From CAVTPD01 sp963736575 (GTDB taxonomy: Bacteria > Bacteroidota > Bacteroidia > Cytophagales > JAAEPT01): 64,000 nucleotides of DNA. The translations under genes were made by a program, and so were the position numbers. Positions 15,563 through 25,592 of this stretch are shown here, one piece after another; position 1 is the first letter of the stretch; each line of letters starts with the position of its first letter. The notes under the pieces were generated by a model that saw only the letters and a program-made list of their open reading frames with translations, was not told the DNA's origin and ran no database searches. The stretch spans positions 1-64,000 of the forward strand of contig CAVTPD010000002.1 in the NCBI GenBank assembly GCA_963736575.1. The letters are read 5' to 3'.

Positions 15563-17071
15563 TTAATTCTTAACTTTAATTTTTTCTAAATAATTGTTCA
15601 GCTCGCGTTTAATAACGGGCAACAAAATAATGATTCCTATAATATTAGGGAAACTCATGGCCAAAATCATACAATCAGAAAAATCGATTACTGCGCCCAT
15701 TGAAGAAGATGCTCCTACCACAATAAAGGCACAGAATATAGCTTTATAAATATATTCTGAAGATTTTGAATAGCCAAACAAATACGCCCAACTCTGTAAA
15801 CCATAATACGACCATGAAATCATGGTGGAAAAAGCAAACAAAATAGCGGCTACCATAATTATATATTGCGCCCCTGGTATTTGGCTGGCAAATGCTGCCG
15901 ATGTTAAATCAATCCCCCCCAAACCATCTGCTTGGTGATAATCGGTTATAATCAATACAAGCGCTGTCATGGTACAAACTACCACGGTATCAATAAAGGG
16001 TTCTAATAAGGCTACAATCCCTTCAGAAGCCGGATTTTTAGTCTTCACTGCCGAATGGGCAATAGATGCCGAACCTACACCCGCTTCATTAGAAAAAGCA
16101 GCTCTTTTTATACCAATAATCATAACCCCAACAAAACCACCTAAAGCAGCCCCAGGATTAAACGCACCTTCAAAAATCAAAACAAATGCATGTGGTAATT
16201 CGGTGATATTAGCAAAGATGATTACTAAGGCAGCTGCCACATACATCACTACCATTATAGGTACAATTTTGTCGGTTACTTTAGCAATACTTTTAATACC
16301 GCCTAAAATTACTAGACCAACCAAAACCGCTAAAATCAACCCAAAAGCCCAACCATGGCTGGCTAGCCAAGAATCACTTAAGGCTTCAATACTTATTAAT
16401 TGCTGAAAAGACTGATTGGCTTGAAACATATTTCCACCACCAAAAGACCCAAACACACAAAAAACGGCAAAAACACCGCCTAATACTTTACCTAAACCAC
16501 CTAGCCCTTTCTCTTTTAAACCTTTACTTAAATAATACATGGGGCCACCGTGTACGGTACCATCTTCGTCTACTTTACGGAATTTTACCCCAAGGGTACA
16601 TTCTGCAAATTTGGAACTCATGCCTATAAAACCCGCTAAAATCATCCAAAACGTAGCCCCTGGGCCACCCAATGAAATAGCCGCCGCTACCCCCGCAATA
16701 TTCCCTAAACCAACGGTTCCCGAAAGTGCGGTTGCCAACGCTTGAAAATGAGAAACCTCACCATCTTCTTTTTCTAGGTCTTTAGAATCGTGTTTTCCTC
16801 TTACAATATCTATGGCCAGCTTAAACTTGGTAAAGTTGATGAACTTAAAATAGAAGGTAAACCCTATAGCACCGAACAACAACCACAAGACTATAAAAGG
16901 AATATCTACACTATAATCACCAAAATTGGCTGTAAACGAATAAAAAACGATACTAACTACCACATCGGTAACTACCTTAAATTTAGCATCAATAGCTTCG
17001 TCTATAGAGCCCGCGTAGGATGTTGAAAGCAAACCGAAAAAGATAAAAAGGGTGGTTAATAATCGTCGCAT
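15563..17071 (-). CDS. sodium:alanine/glycine symporter (AGCS family)
   Basis: 502 residues, about 10-11 membrane segments. Family motifs include GLGNIAGVAAAISLGGPGATFWM near residue 122, KFAECTLGVKFR, GGPMYYLSKGL and AFSNEAGVGSASIAHSA near residue 322. Members take up alanine or glycine with sodium across the inner membrane. The N-terminus has a cleavable-looking segment (to about residue 21), as is usual in Bacteroidota members of the family. Part of a leftward run from holB to the HhH protein. Confidence 0.92.
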   Translation of the reverse strand: MRRLLTTLFIFFGLLSTSYAGSIDEAIDAKFKVVTDVVVSIVFYSFTANFGDYSVDIPFIVLWLLFGAIGFTFYFKFINFTKFKLAIDIVRGKHDSKDLEKEDGEVSHFQALATALSGTVGLGNIAGVAAAISLGGPGATFWMILAGFIGMSSKFAECTLGVKFRKVDEDGTVHGGPMYYLSKGLKEKGLGGLGKVLGGVFAVFCVFGSFGGGNMFQANQSFQQLISIEALSDSWLASHGWAFGLILAVLVGLVILGGIKSIAKVTDKIVPIMVVMYVAAALVIIFANITELPHAFVLIFEGAFNPGAALGGFVGVMIIGIKRAAFSNEAGVGSASIAHSAVKTKNPASEGIVALLEPFIDTVVVCTMTALVLIITDYHQADGLGGIDLTSAAFASQIPGAQYIIMVAAILFAFSTMISWSYYGLQSWAYLFGYSKSSEYIYKAIFCAFIVVGASSSMGAVIDFSDCMILAMSFPNIIGIIILLPVIKRELNNYLEKIKVKN

Positions 17072-17078
17072 ACGTTTA

Positions 17079-17996
17079 TTATTTGGCTATTTTTTGAATT
17101 TGTTGGTTCAGGATATCAATTCCTTCTTCAAAAGTATGGGGTTTGTAAGCCAATACTTTTTCTGCTTTAGAAATATCAAATCCGGTTTTTGGTGGACGTT
17201 TAGCTGCTTGTTGAAATTTAGACCCGTCCGTTTCTGTCATAAAAGATTGGTCTAAATTAAAGAATTCTGCGGTTTTAACGGCCATTTGGTACGGATTCAA
17301 CAATTCTTTACCCGAAATGTTAAAAATTCCTTCTGCTTCTTTCTTCACAATTAGGTAACAACCCATGGCTAAATCCTCCGCTAACGTTGGCGTTCTCCAT
17401 TGGTCGTTCACCACTTGTATGGGCTTTTCGTTTTCCAAACTGTTTTTCACCCAAAGAATAATATTAGAACGGCTCATACCTTCAGCAATACCATAGACCA
17501 AAACGGTACGTGCAATAGCCCATTTTAAGCCGGAATTTATAACTACTTCTTCTGCTTTTAGTTTACTTTCCCCGTAATAAGAAATAGGGTTTGCTTTGGC
17601 TTCTTCATCGTACGGACCATCTTCCCCGTCAAAAATAAAATCGGTTGAAAGATGCAAAAAGAACGCATTAATGGATTTTGCGGCTTCGGTTAAATATTCA
17701 ACTGCTTTAATGTTCAGTAAATCGCAACCTTCTTTATCGTCTTCACATTGATCTACATTGGTCATAGCCGCCGTGTTAATGATGTAATCTGGTTTTATTT
17801 CCGAAAAAACAGCTTTTACTTCTTCCGAATTAGTGATGTCCAACGATTTGTAGACATAGCCTTCCGTTAGAGAAAGACGGTTTTCACCACGGGCTGTAGC
17901 TATTAATTCAAATTCATTTTCCTGAACAATTAAACGCACTAATTTTTGCCCTAAAAGTCCGTTAGAACCCGTAATTAAGATTTTTTGCTTACTCAT
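17079..17996 (-). CDS. RmlD-like SDR sugar reductase (dTDP-4-dehydrorhamnose reductase family)
   Basis: 305 residues. GSNGLLGQKLV (NAD(P) loop), NTAAMTNVDQCE, HLSTDFIFDGEDGPYDEEA and YGESKLKAEE (YxxxK) are RmlD-family landmarks. The rest of the dTDP-rhamnose pathway is absent here and the gene sits beside cyclophilin and hemC, so the substrate may differ; Bacteroidota commonly keep such orphan RmlD relatives. It overlaps the cyclophilin gene by 8 bp, which suggests coupled translation. Confidence 0.85.
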   Translation of the reverse strand: MSKQKILITGSNGLLGQKLVRLIVQENEFELIATARGENRLSLTEGYVYKSLDITNSEEVKAVFSEIKPDYIINTAAMTNVDQCEDDKEGCDLLNIKAVEYLTEAAKSINAFFLHLSTDFIFDGEDGPYDEEAKANPISYYGESKLKAEEVVINSGLKWAIARTVLVYGIAEGMSRSNIILWVKNSLENEKPIQVVNDQWRTPTLAEDLAMGCYLIVKKEAEGIFNISGKELLNPYQMAVKTAEFFNLDQSFMTETDGSKFQQAAKRPPKTGFDISKAEKVLAYKPHTFEEGIDILNQQIQKIAK

Positions 17997-18603
17997 AACT
18001 GAAGTTAAATTCTTTGGTTATTTTTTTCTTTTTCACCCATTCTACATCAATAGTCATGTAAATTGGTTGCTTGGGAACCGATGAACGGGACATTTCAACA
18101 GAGGCAATAGAATCGACAATTGCTAAACCCGAAACCACTTCTCCGAAAACGGTGTATTGTCCGTTTAAATGTTGTGTCCCTTGTTCGGAATGAACAATAT
18201 AAAATTGTGAGCCACTGGATTCTCTATTCGGGTTTACTGCATCACCTTTACGCGCGGCGGCTAACGCTCCTTTTTTATGTTTATGCTGAATTTCGGCAGG
18301 AATCGTATAGCCCGGACCACCTAAACCATCGTTCATTGGGTTGGCGTCTTTAGAATTGGGATCACCACCCTGTATCATAAAACCACTAATCACTCGGTGA
18401 AAAGTAGTGCTGTCGTAGTAGCCCTCTTCCGCTAGTTTAATAAAGTTTTCTTTGTGTTTTGGGGTATCATCGTACAAAAGGGCTTTCATATCACCAAATT
18501 GAGTATGAAAGGTGATTACGGCATCGAATTTCTTTTTTTTCTTTTCCGGAATAGAAGAAGAAAGCACTAAAAGAAGGCAAGAAAAAATGACTAGCTTATT
18601 CAT
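17989..18603 (-). CDS. exported cyclophilin-type peptidyl-prolyl isomerase
   Basis: 204 residues with a short signal peptide (MNKLVIFSCLLLVLSSS). The cyclophilin core shows YYDSTTFHRVISGFMIQGGDP, ESSGSQFYIVHSEQGTQHLNGQYTVFGEV and the KKGALAAAR strand. The active-site Arg (FHRV), Phe and Gln (FMIQGGD) and the Q/F of SQFYI are present, so it should be catalytically active as a folding helper in the periplasm. It starts one base after the hemC stop. Confidence 0.92.
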   Translation of the reverse strand: MNKLVIFSCLLLVLSSSIPEKKKKKFDAVITFHTQFGDMKALLYDDTPKHKENFIKLAEEGYYDSTTFHRVISGFMIQGGDPNSKDANPMNDGLGGPGYTIPAEIQHKHKKGALAAARKGDAVNPNRESSGSQFYIVHSEQGTQHLNGQYTVFGEVVSGLAIVDSIASVEMSRSSVPKQPIYMTIDVEWVKKKKITKEFNFSYE

Positions 18604-18604
18604 A

Positions 18605-19522
18605 TTACAATTGTTTTTTTATTTCTTTTAAAATGGCTTCACCACCATGCTTTAAAACTTTTTCTGCTAAACGTTTTCCTAAAGAAGGGCCATTTTCAAC
18701 CGTATCGGTTTCGGTGAATTCTACTTTTTCTTTACCGTCTAAACTAATAATCCCGCATTGTAGTTTCACGTTATTCCCTTCTAATTGAGCATGCGCAAAT
18801 GTTGGCACACTACAACCGCCACTAATGGTGTACAAAAAGCTTCTTTCCGTTAATAGAATTTTCTCTGTATCTATATGATTACATGCTTCGCGTATAGTTT
18901 TGCTCATTTCAGTATCACAATGCTTGCTGCTTACTTGTAAAGCCACACTCCCTTGACCCACAGGAGGCACAAAGAAATCGATTGGGATTTTTTTGATAAT
19001 GTGTTTGTCATAACCCATTCGGTGAACGCCAGCAAAAGCCAAAATCATAACGTCACAAACGCCATTTTCTAATTTAGAAAAACGGGTCTGTAAATTACCA
19101 CGCATTTCGGTTAATTCTGCTTTTGGATAATGATGCTGAACAAAAGCACGTCTTCTGGTAGAAGAAGTACCAATTTTAAGCGGACCGGTTAAGTCTATAT
19201 TTTCTTTCAGCGCCACCATTACATCGTTGGCTTCTTCTCTTTCCGTAAACGCAACTAAAGGCAAATCGGAAGGCAATTCCGAAGGTACATCTTTGGCACT
19301 GTGAACGGCAATTTGAATTTCATTCTTCCGAAGGGCTTCTTCTAGCTCTTCAGTAAAAACCCCTTTGCTACCAATTTTAGATAAGCTCTTGTCTAAAATC
19401 TTATCTCCTTTGGTTTCAATGGTTACAATTTCGGTTGGAACACCTTTATTTTCTAATAATTCCTGAATGTGGTAGGCTTGCCATAAAGCTAATTTGCTGC
19501 CTCGTGTTCCTATTTTTATCAT
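18605..19522 (-). CDS. hemC: hydroxymethylbilane synthase (porphobilinogen deaminase)
   Basis: 305 residues. RGSKLALWQAYHIQ, HSAKDVP, the TSSTRRRAF substrate loop and the cofactor-binding Cys in ISGGCSVPTFAHAQ are all present. The enzyme joins four porphobilinogens to hydroxymethylbilane in haem synthesis. The partner hemB lies 31 kb away at 50265, so haem genes are scattered here. Start overlaps the holB stop by 4 bp (ATGA-type), so it is translated with holB. Confidence 0.96.
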   Translation of the reverse strand: MIKIGTRGSKLALWQAYHIQELLENKGVPTEIVTIETKGDKILDKSLSKIGSKGVFTEELEEALRKNEIQIAVHSAKDVPSELPSDLPLVAFTEREEANDVMVALKENIDLTGPLKIGTSSTRRRAFVQHHYPKAELTEMRGNLQTRFSKLENGVCDVMILAFAGVHRMGYDKHIIKKIPIDFFVPPVGQGSVALQVSSKHCDTEMSKTIREACNHIDTEKILLTERSFLYTISGGCSVPTFAHAQLEGNNVKLQCGIISLDGKEKVEFTETDTVENGPSLGKRLAEKVLKHGGEAILKEIKKQL

Positions 19523-20655
19523 TTCTTAGTACGGTTAAATAACATTCCTACCTGTAGGGAAATGTCCATAAACATAATTTTAGGATGCGCATTACGCTCT
19601 AAATGGTAAATAGCATCATTAAATACCGTGGTGAATTTTTCTACAGATTCAGCTGAAATCACTTTTGAAAACCCTTCTACAAACTGCTTTTCAGAATCGG
19701 GTACTTTCATTAGATCATTGGCTGAATAATGGAAAAGTATAAGATTACGCAATATGTACAAACCATAGATAAATACATTTTTTTGGTCTTGTTTTTTCAG
19801 TTTCTGAAAACGTTCTGTATGCTGGTAAAGTGCGTTATAATCTCTTGTGAACGCCGCTCTCATCCATGTTTTAAAGAACTCTTGTTCTTCGTTTTGCGAA
19901 TTATTAATTAATTCACGGGATTTTAGAATACTGCCGTCTGATAATGCTACTAGTTTATCTAATTGAGCCTCTTCTAAAGAATATTGTTCGCTTAAAAAAG
20001 CTTTAATCTCTTCATCATTATGTCTAGGGACTTTTACAATCTGAGTTCTAGAGATAATGGTAGTGATGTTTTTTTCAACATCATTAGTCACCAACAGAAA
20101 GATGGTTTTGTTCGGTGGTTCCTCCAGTACTTTTAGAATGGCATTGGCACATTCAATATTCATCATTTCGGAAAGCCAAACCAACACAACTTTGTATTGC
20201 CCTTCAAACGCTTTTAACGAAAGGTTTTTAATTATGCTTCTCCCCTCTCTTACATGAATTAAACACTGTTTGTTTCCTACTTCTAGTTTCTCCGTCCATT
20301 GCTGAAAATCCAAGTACCCTTTAGAGGTTGTAGCAAACTCTCTAAAGCTTTTAATCACCTCATTTCTAATGGGCTCATATTCTTTGGAAGCAGGAACGGT
20401 GGTACTTGGGTACACCATGTATAAATCGGGATGTACCAATCTTCGCATCTTTTCGCAAGAGGAACAGGTACCACAACTGTCTTCATCACCCGGATTCTCA
20501 CAATTTAAATAGGTAGCATAAGCCAGTGCCATTGCATAATTGGGAGAACCCTCCTGTCCGTAAAACATTTGGGCATGGGCTACATGTCCGTTTTTAACCG
20601 AATGGATTAAGTGTTGTTTAATTTCTTTTTGTCCCTTAATATCGGAAAAGAGCAT
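19519..20655 (-). CDS. holB: DNA polymerase III delta' subunit
   Basis: 378 residues, clamp-loader family. It starts MLFSDIKGQKEIKQHLIHSV and carries the delta' zinc module (C-x8-C-x2-C-x2-C: CENPGDEDSCGTCSSCEKM). A degenerate ATP loop (GQEGSPNYAMA instead of GxxGxGKT) marks delta' rather than tau. The domain with NAILKVLEEPPNKTIFLLVT and SRTQIVKVPR is typical. It is the first gene of a leftward run with hemC, the cyclophilin and the RmlD-like gene. Confidence 0.92.
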   Translation of the reverse strand: MLFSDIKGQKEIKQHLIHSVKNGHVAHAQMFYGQEGSPNYAMALAYATYLNCENPGDEDSCGTCSSCEKMRRLVHPDLYMVYPSTTVPASKEYEPIRNEVIKSFREFATTSKGYLDFQQWTEKLEVGNKQCLIHVREGRSIIKNLSLKAFEGQYKVVLVWLSEMMNIECANAILKVLEEPPNKTIFLLVTNDVEKNITTIISRTQIVKVPRHNDEEIKAFLSEQYSLEEAQLDKLVALSDGSILKSRELINNSQNEEQEFFKTWMRAAFTRDYNALYQHTERFQKLKKQDQKNVFIYGLYILRNLILFHYSANDLMKVPDSEKQFVEGFSKVISAESVEKFTTVFNDAIYHLERNAHPKIMFMDISLQVGMLFNRTKK

Positions 20656-20749
20656 ACCAGATTTTTGAACTTCAACGAAGATAAAAAGATAATCGGAAAG
20701 ATGAAGGTTGACGAAATGAAGATTAAAAAATCAAAAAAAGAAACAACAT

Positions 20750-20767
20750 TAAATGTTTAAACATTTA
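20750..20767. promoter_or_regulatory. 18-bp perfect palindrome upstream of the dioxygenase gene
   Basis: TAAATGTTTAAACATTTA is perfectly symmetrical and lies 31 bp before the ATG at 20799. Its 12-bp core ATGTTTAAACAT recurs at 62990-63001 before the pirin gene. Size and symmetry fit a dimeric winged-helix repressor site, for example MarR type. Confidence 0.7.
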
Positions 20768-20798
20768 TTATGTAAATTACGTACACAAAACAACGGAA

Positions 20799-21683
20799 AT
20801 GGATAGAAAAACCTTTCTTAAATTACTAGGGATTTTACCCTTAACCGCAGCCATGAACAAATTACAGGACTTGAACAGCTTATCTTCTTCCTTACCTAAA
20901 ACAGAAAAAATGCCCGTTCTGTTTTTAGGACACGGTAGCCCTATGAACGCCATTGAAGAAAATGAATTTGTGGCTGGTTTTAGAAATGCCGCAAAATCTA
21001 TCCCGAAGCCAAGCGTTATTTTATGTATTTCTGCCCATTGGTATACCAAAGGCACCAAAGTAACTGCTATGGAAATGCCGCCAACCATTCATGATTTTGG
21101 TGGATTCCCCCAAGAGTTATTTAACGTGCAATACCCTGCACCCGGTAGTCCAGAATTGGCTACTAAAACCAAAGAACTGCTTTTACCTACCGAAGTAGAA
21201 TTAGATGATAAATGGGGACTGGATCATGGCGCATGGAGCGTTATCAAACATATGTATCCCGAAGCCAACATTCCGGTGATACAGTTAAGTATAGATTACA
21301 CAAAACCTCCCGAATATCATTTTAAGTTAGCCCAGCAATTACAAACTTTAAGGCATAAAGGTGTTTTAATTATTGGTAGCGGTAACATTGTACATAACCT
21401 TCATTTAGTTGATTTCAGAAATTTGCACGTAGATAATTACGGATTTGATTGGGCAATTGAAGCCCATGAAAAAGTAAACAATTGGCTCTTAGACGGAAAC
21501 TATAATCCTTTATTCAATTATCAAGAACAGGGAAAAGCCTTACAGTTAGCGGTACCAACACCCGATCATTATTTACCTTTGCTTTATACTTTAGGTTTAA
21601 AAAACAACAAAGATGAATTAAGTCTTTTCAATGACAAACTTTTAGGAGGTTCTTTAAGTATGACTTCGGTTAAAATTGGCTAA
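20799..21683 (+). CDS. 4,5-DOPA-extradiol-dioxygenase-like protein (LigB/YgiD family)
   Basis: 294 residues. After a leader (MDRKTFLKLLGILPLTAAMN) the core begins MPVLFLGHGSPMNAIEEN, with the metal-ligand His in GHGSP. It continues ISAHWYTKGT, IHDFGGFP, LDHGAWSVIKHMYP and GSGNIVHNL. YgiD enzymes open catechol rings with a non-haem metal in vitro; the natural substrate in bacteria is uncertain. The N-terminal leader is unusual for YgiD and resembles the leader of the pirin at 63015. The gene appears monocistronic and under the palindrome at 20750-20767. Confidence 0.88.
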   Translation: MDRKTFLKLLGILPLTAAMNKLQDLNSLSSSLPKTEKMPVLFLGHGSPMNAIEENEFVAGFRNAAKSIPKPSVILCISAHWYTKGTKVTAMEMPPTIHDFGGFPQELFNVQYPAPGSPELATKTKELLLPTEVELDDKWGLDHGAWSVIKHMYPEANIPVIQLSIDYTKPPEYHFKLAQQLQTLRHKGVLIIGSGNIVHNLHLVDFRNLHVDNYGFDWAIEAHEKVNNWLLDGNYNPLFNYQEQGKALQLAVPTPDHYLPLLYTLGLKNNKDELSLFNDKLLGGSLSMTSVKIG

Positions 21684-21728
21684 ACACCTAATTCAACATT
21701 AAACAATAGATAACTTATAGATTTTTAG

Positions 21729-21736
21729 TAGTTTTG
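21729..21736 (+). promoter_or_regulatory. candidate -7 element of the CHU_C/PorP operon
   Basis: TAGTTTTG fits TAnnTTTG and lies 34 bp before the ATG at 21771. No convincing TTG box is present at -33, so support is modest. Confidence 0.4.
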
Positions 21737-21770
21737 AGAAGTATTACGTTTTTACGAATCTTTTCATAGC

Positions 21771-24700
21771 ATGAATTTCAAGGTTTTTCTCGCCATTATC
21801 GGTTTGCTAGTAGCCTCCTTTGGATATGGGCAAATTACAATAAACTCATTAACACCTACCACAAGCGATTGTCCAAACAATGGCACTGTTACAGTCAATG
21901 CAACTCATAGTGGTGGCTCCTCTATGCTTTATAGTATTATCAGTGGTCCAATGATAGTACCCAAGCAAAGTTCTAATGTTTTCAGTTCATTAGAACCTGG
22001 TAGTTATATTGTAGAAGTAAGCGATTTATTCAATAATAAAACCACACAAAGTGTAAGTGTTAGCGGTACTTATGACGATATCAACTTCAATCCCAAAACA
22101 ACAATCCCAAGTTGCCCCGGATTAACAGATGGTAGTTTAATGGGAAATATTAATTCTTTTACAGGAAAGGCGCCTTATACTTGGGAGTTAATAGCTCCAT
22201 CTGAAGTATTGGCAAGCCCTCAGGCTAGCGATTTGTTTGAAAATCTACCTCCTGGAGAATATACCGTAAGAGCTACTGACGATTGTGGAGCTTTTGATAC
22301 ACGAATAGTAAACATCAAAGAAAATAATGAACCTATAGATACGTATGGTGAAGCTATCATAAACATGATTGACTGTAACACAGCGGAGGTAGGTATTAGA
22401 ATTGAATCCCCACAGTATAGCCCTCCTTACAATGTAACCATTAAAAGCGGTGGTAGTACTATTACTGTACCCATCCCTCAGACTGCTGAGAACGATAGTT
22501 TAAATGGCATAATAGATGTTTATCAAGAAATGCCCGGAATTGGCTATGGTGATAATATCACCGTTACTATAGAAGATAAATGTGGCAGGTCTACTTCCAC
22601 GGCCGGTTCAATCCCTGATTTCAGTATGTGTGCTGAAACAGAGATTAAGACTAAAACCGAAGATTGTAGTCAGATTATAGAAACAACTTTTAAAAGTAGT
22701 TGTGGTTCTTTTTCAGACTTGTTAACCAACATGGCTACTCCAGTAACGTACGAATTAAGAAACAACACCACTAATGCAGTAGTAGAATCCGGTACTATTA
22801 ATGATGGGGAAGACGCTAGTCAAATTGTGATTTCGGAAGTACCGCCTGGTGAAAATTATACATTTACCGCTACAGATGCCTGCGGAAACACTAGCGGCAT
22901 AAATTATATTGCTCCTTCAGACCCTAATACAGGTGGTGGTGGAAGTGGCACACCAGAGTTGGCTGGACCAATACAATTCAGACCTAGTTTCTGTACCGAT
23001 TCATCCACATTTGTTAAAATATTTGTTAGGGATTTTAGTACAGCACCAACATTAATAATAGAATCCGGGCCTGCACAATCTATTAATACACAAAAAAACT
23101 TTGAGTACAACAATACTTTTACATACCCTAAAACATACTCCTTATATGGTGGAACAGCATCTTATGGCTACTTTTATATAAACAACATGCCTGCAGGTAA
23201 TTACACATATAAAGTAGTAGACGATTGCAATAATGAATTACAAGGAGATTTTGAGATTACACAAAACGATGTTTCTAATATAGGTTACTCCATTTATCAA
23301 AAACCCAATTGCACCGGTAAAAACCAATTACATTATGACATAACTTATAGTTTTAAAGGAACAGCCGAATTATATAATTATGGCGGTTATTCTGAAAGTA
23401 AATTTCATCAGCCAACTACTAATAATGTTATAGATTCTATTGTTAATGTTCCTCCAGGAGATTTTATTTTTAGATACTCGCCTTACCACTATTTAGCTGA
23501 AGATTTTAGAGAAACCGGTAATGATGATTGTTATTTCATTAGAGAAGAGATAGAAATCCTAGATTATGAAAGTCCTAAAATTTACACGTACAATAAAATT
23601 ATTTGTAATGGCGATATTTTTGTAGAGCTAATACCGGATAGCACAAAAGGTACCCCGCCTTACGAATACGAAATAATTTCAGGCCCGGAAACATTCCCCA
23701 GACAAACCAGCAATTCATTTGCTATAAATACAGAAGGTGTTTATAGAGCCCGTATTTACGACGAATGTGGTAATGCCTCTGTGGTGGATGTTTCGCTTAC
23801 TAATATTGAGTTCGAGCCTTTGTCGGCTGATGTTAGTTGTTCGAATGCTCAAATTGTTTACCCCTCTTCTATTTACTATTCTTATAACTGGACTAGACCT
23901 AACAACAGCACTTTCTCTGGAGACTCATTAATACTTAACAACATCACTTTTGCTGATACTGGTACTTATACGGTAAAGCAGTTGGTAAACATTAACGGTT
24001 GTACAGAAACTTTTACTGATACTTATCATTTACTGGCACAAAGCAATGTTGAGTTGTACGACACTATATGCCCTGGAAACACTTATTCATTCGGTTCTAA
24101 ACTATACACCTCCTCGGGAATTTATACGGATACTATACCAACTTCAACGGGATGTGATAGTATTGTTGCAATGAATTTATATGTAAAAGACTACCTCACG
24201 GGCTCAACTTCCGCAACAATATGTCCGGGTAGCGATATTTTAATAGAGGGCAACTTTTACAACGAAGTGGGAAGCTATAAAGACACGTTAAGTACGTTTG
24301 GGTGCGACAGTATTTTAACCATCAACATCGCTTTTAGTAACTATCTAAAAGGGACTTATTCCGAAGAAATATGCAAAGACGGAAGTACTATTATTGAAGG
24401 CAAAACCTACGATAGCCCCGGGATTTTTAAAGACACCATTTCGAACGGGACCTGTGATAGTATTATTGAAATCACTATTACGGAAATTGATTATTTAAGG
24501 GAGAGTATCCCAATTGAATTGTGTGCCGGCAGTGATACCGTGATTAATTCTAAAATTTATTCTTTAGCCGGTAGTTACCCGGATACTATTTTAACAGCAG
24601 ACTGTGACAGTATTATCACTTATAACATAATTGTTAAACCTTTGCCCATTGTAGATTTAGGTTCGGATATAGAATTATGCCAAGGTAATAAAGCTCTTTT

Positions 24701-25592
24701 TAAGGCTGAAAATGGATACACAAAGTATACTTGGAACGACAATACAGCTATCACCAGCAACAAAACTTTTCAAACCGATGCTGTAGGAAAATATTGGCTT
24801 AGTGTAACCGATAACTATGGTTGTGTTGGTTCAGACACGGTAGAAATCACACAAATCAATCCCGTGCCCACGGTAAATGCTTCGTCTACCTCCCCCATTT
24901 GTGAAGGCGATTCTATTGTGTTATCTGCTACAGGAGGAATAAAGTATTTATGGTTACCCGATAGTTTATACGGCCAACAAATTACTGTAGCACCAGAAAA
25001 AACAAGTAATTATTACGTAACAGCCTATAACAACTACAATTGTGCTTCGCTTACTAAAACAGTTTCTGTAAAAGTTAATCATTTGCCTACGGTTCCGATT
25101 TTTGATCAAGAAAAAATTATTCACTGTTTTCTGGAAAATGAGTTAATACTAAGCGCAAACTGGGGAGAATCTTTCTTATGGAGCAATACAGGTGATACTA
25201 TACAAAGTATTACAGTATCAGACGAAGGTTATTATGACGTCACGGTTTGGGACAAAAACGGTTGTTTGTTATCTAAAGAAATTGAAGTACTCAATAAATG
25301 TGAATCGTTAATTTTTGTGCCCGATGCCTTTTCTCCAAACTACGATGGCAATAATGATGAACTACAAGTATTTGGAAAGAATTTTACCGATTTTGAAATG
25401 AGAATCTTTAACCGTTGGGGCGAAGTTATTTTTATGACTGATGACCGTAATCAGATGTGGGACGGAATTTACAAAGGGAAAATGATGCCTGTAGGTAGTT
25501 ATCCTTGGGTTATTAAATACAAAAGCATTCCGGGTACACTTGATGAAGGAACCTTAAAACAAATTACAGGGAGCATTACAGTAATTAGATAA
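21771..25592 (+). CDS. giant secreted adhesin-like protein with gliding-motility C-terminal domain
   Basis: 1273 residues. A signal peptide (MNFKVFLAIIGLLVASFGYG) is followed by several SprB-like/Ig-like beta modules (recurring PPGEYTVRATDDCG-type strands, residues about 30-740). Next come four consecutive repeats of about 49 residues (about 760-956) built on the pattern IC/C..G ... Y..G.Y.DTI ... CDSI, then further Ig-like modules. The C-terminal CHU_C domain, used for type IX secretion, reads FVPDAFSPNYDGNNDELQV, FEMRIFNRWGEVIF and MWDGIYKGKMMPVGSYPW. Cysteine-rich strands suggest disulfides outside the cell. The stop overlaps the PorP start (TAATG), so secretion partner and cargo are translated together. 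Confidence 0.9.
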   Translation: MNFKVFLAIIGLLVASFGYGQITINSLTPTTSDCPNNGTVTVNATHSGGSSMLYSIISGPMIVPKQSSNVFSSLEPGSYIVEVSDLFNNKTTQSVSVSGTYDDINFNPKTTIPSCPGLTDGSLMGNINSFTGKAPYTWELIAPSEVLASPQASDLFENLPPGEYTVRATDDCGAFDTRIVNIKENNEPIDTYGEAIINMIDCNTAEVGIRIESPQYSPPYNVTIKSGGSTITVPIPQTAENDSLNGIIDVYQEMPGIGYGDNITVTIEDKCGRSTSTAGSIPDFSMCAETEIKTKTEDCSQIIETTFKSSCGSFSDLLTNMATPVTYELRNNTTNAVVESGTINDGEDASQIVISEVPPGENYTFTATDACGNTSGINYIAPSDPNTGGGGSGTPELAGPIQFRPSFCTDSSTFVKIFVRDFSTAPTLIIESGPAQSINTQKNFEYNNTFTYPKTYSLYGGTASYGYFYINNMPAGNYTYKVVDDCNNELQGDFEITQNDVSNIGYSIYQKPNCTGKNQLHYDITYSFKGTAELYNYGGYSESKFHQPTTNNVIDSIVNVPPGDFIFRYSPYHYLAEDFRETGNDDCYFIREEIEILDYESPKIYTYNKIICNGDIFVELIPDSTKGTPPYEYEIISGPETFPRQTSNSFAINTEGVYRARIYDECGNASVVDVSLTNIEFEPLSADVSCSNAQIVYPSSIYYSYNWTRPNNSTFSGDSLILNNITFADTGTYTVKQLVNINGCTETFTDTYHLLAQSNVELYDTICPGNTYSFGSKLYTSSGIYTDTIPTSTGCDSIVAMNLYVKDYLTGSTSATICPGSDILIEGNFYNEVGSYKDTLSTFGCDSILTINIAFSNYLKGTYSEEICKDGSTIIEGKTYDSPGIFKDTISNGTCDSIIEITITEIDYLRESIPIELCAGSDTVINSKIYSLAGSYPDTILTADCDSIITYNIIVKPLPIVDLGSDIELCQGNKALFKAENGYTKYTWNDNTAITSNKTFQTDAVGKYWLSVTDNYGCVGSDTVEITQINPVPTVNASSTSPICEGDSIVLSATGGIKYLWLPDSLYGQQITVAPEKTSNYYVTAYNNYNCASLTKTVSVKVNHLPTVPIFDQEKIIHCFLENELILSANWGESFLWSNTGDTIQSITVSDEGYYDVTVWDKNGCLLSKEIEVLNKCESLIFVPDAFSPNYDGNNDELQVFGKNFTDFEMRIFNRWGEVIFMTDDRNQMWDGIYKGKMMPVGSYPWVIKYKSIPGTLDEGTLKQITGSITVIR

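Noticed and set aside
17079..17996. rmlD in a dTDP-rhamnose pathway
   Set aside because: The other rml genes are absent and the context is haem/replication genes, so only family membership is claimed.
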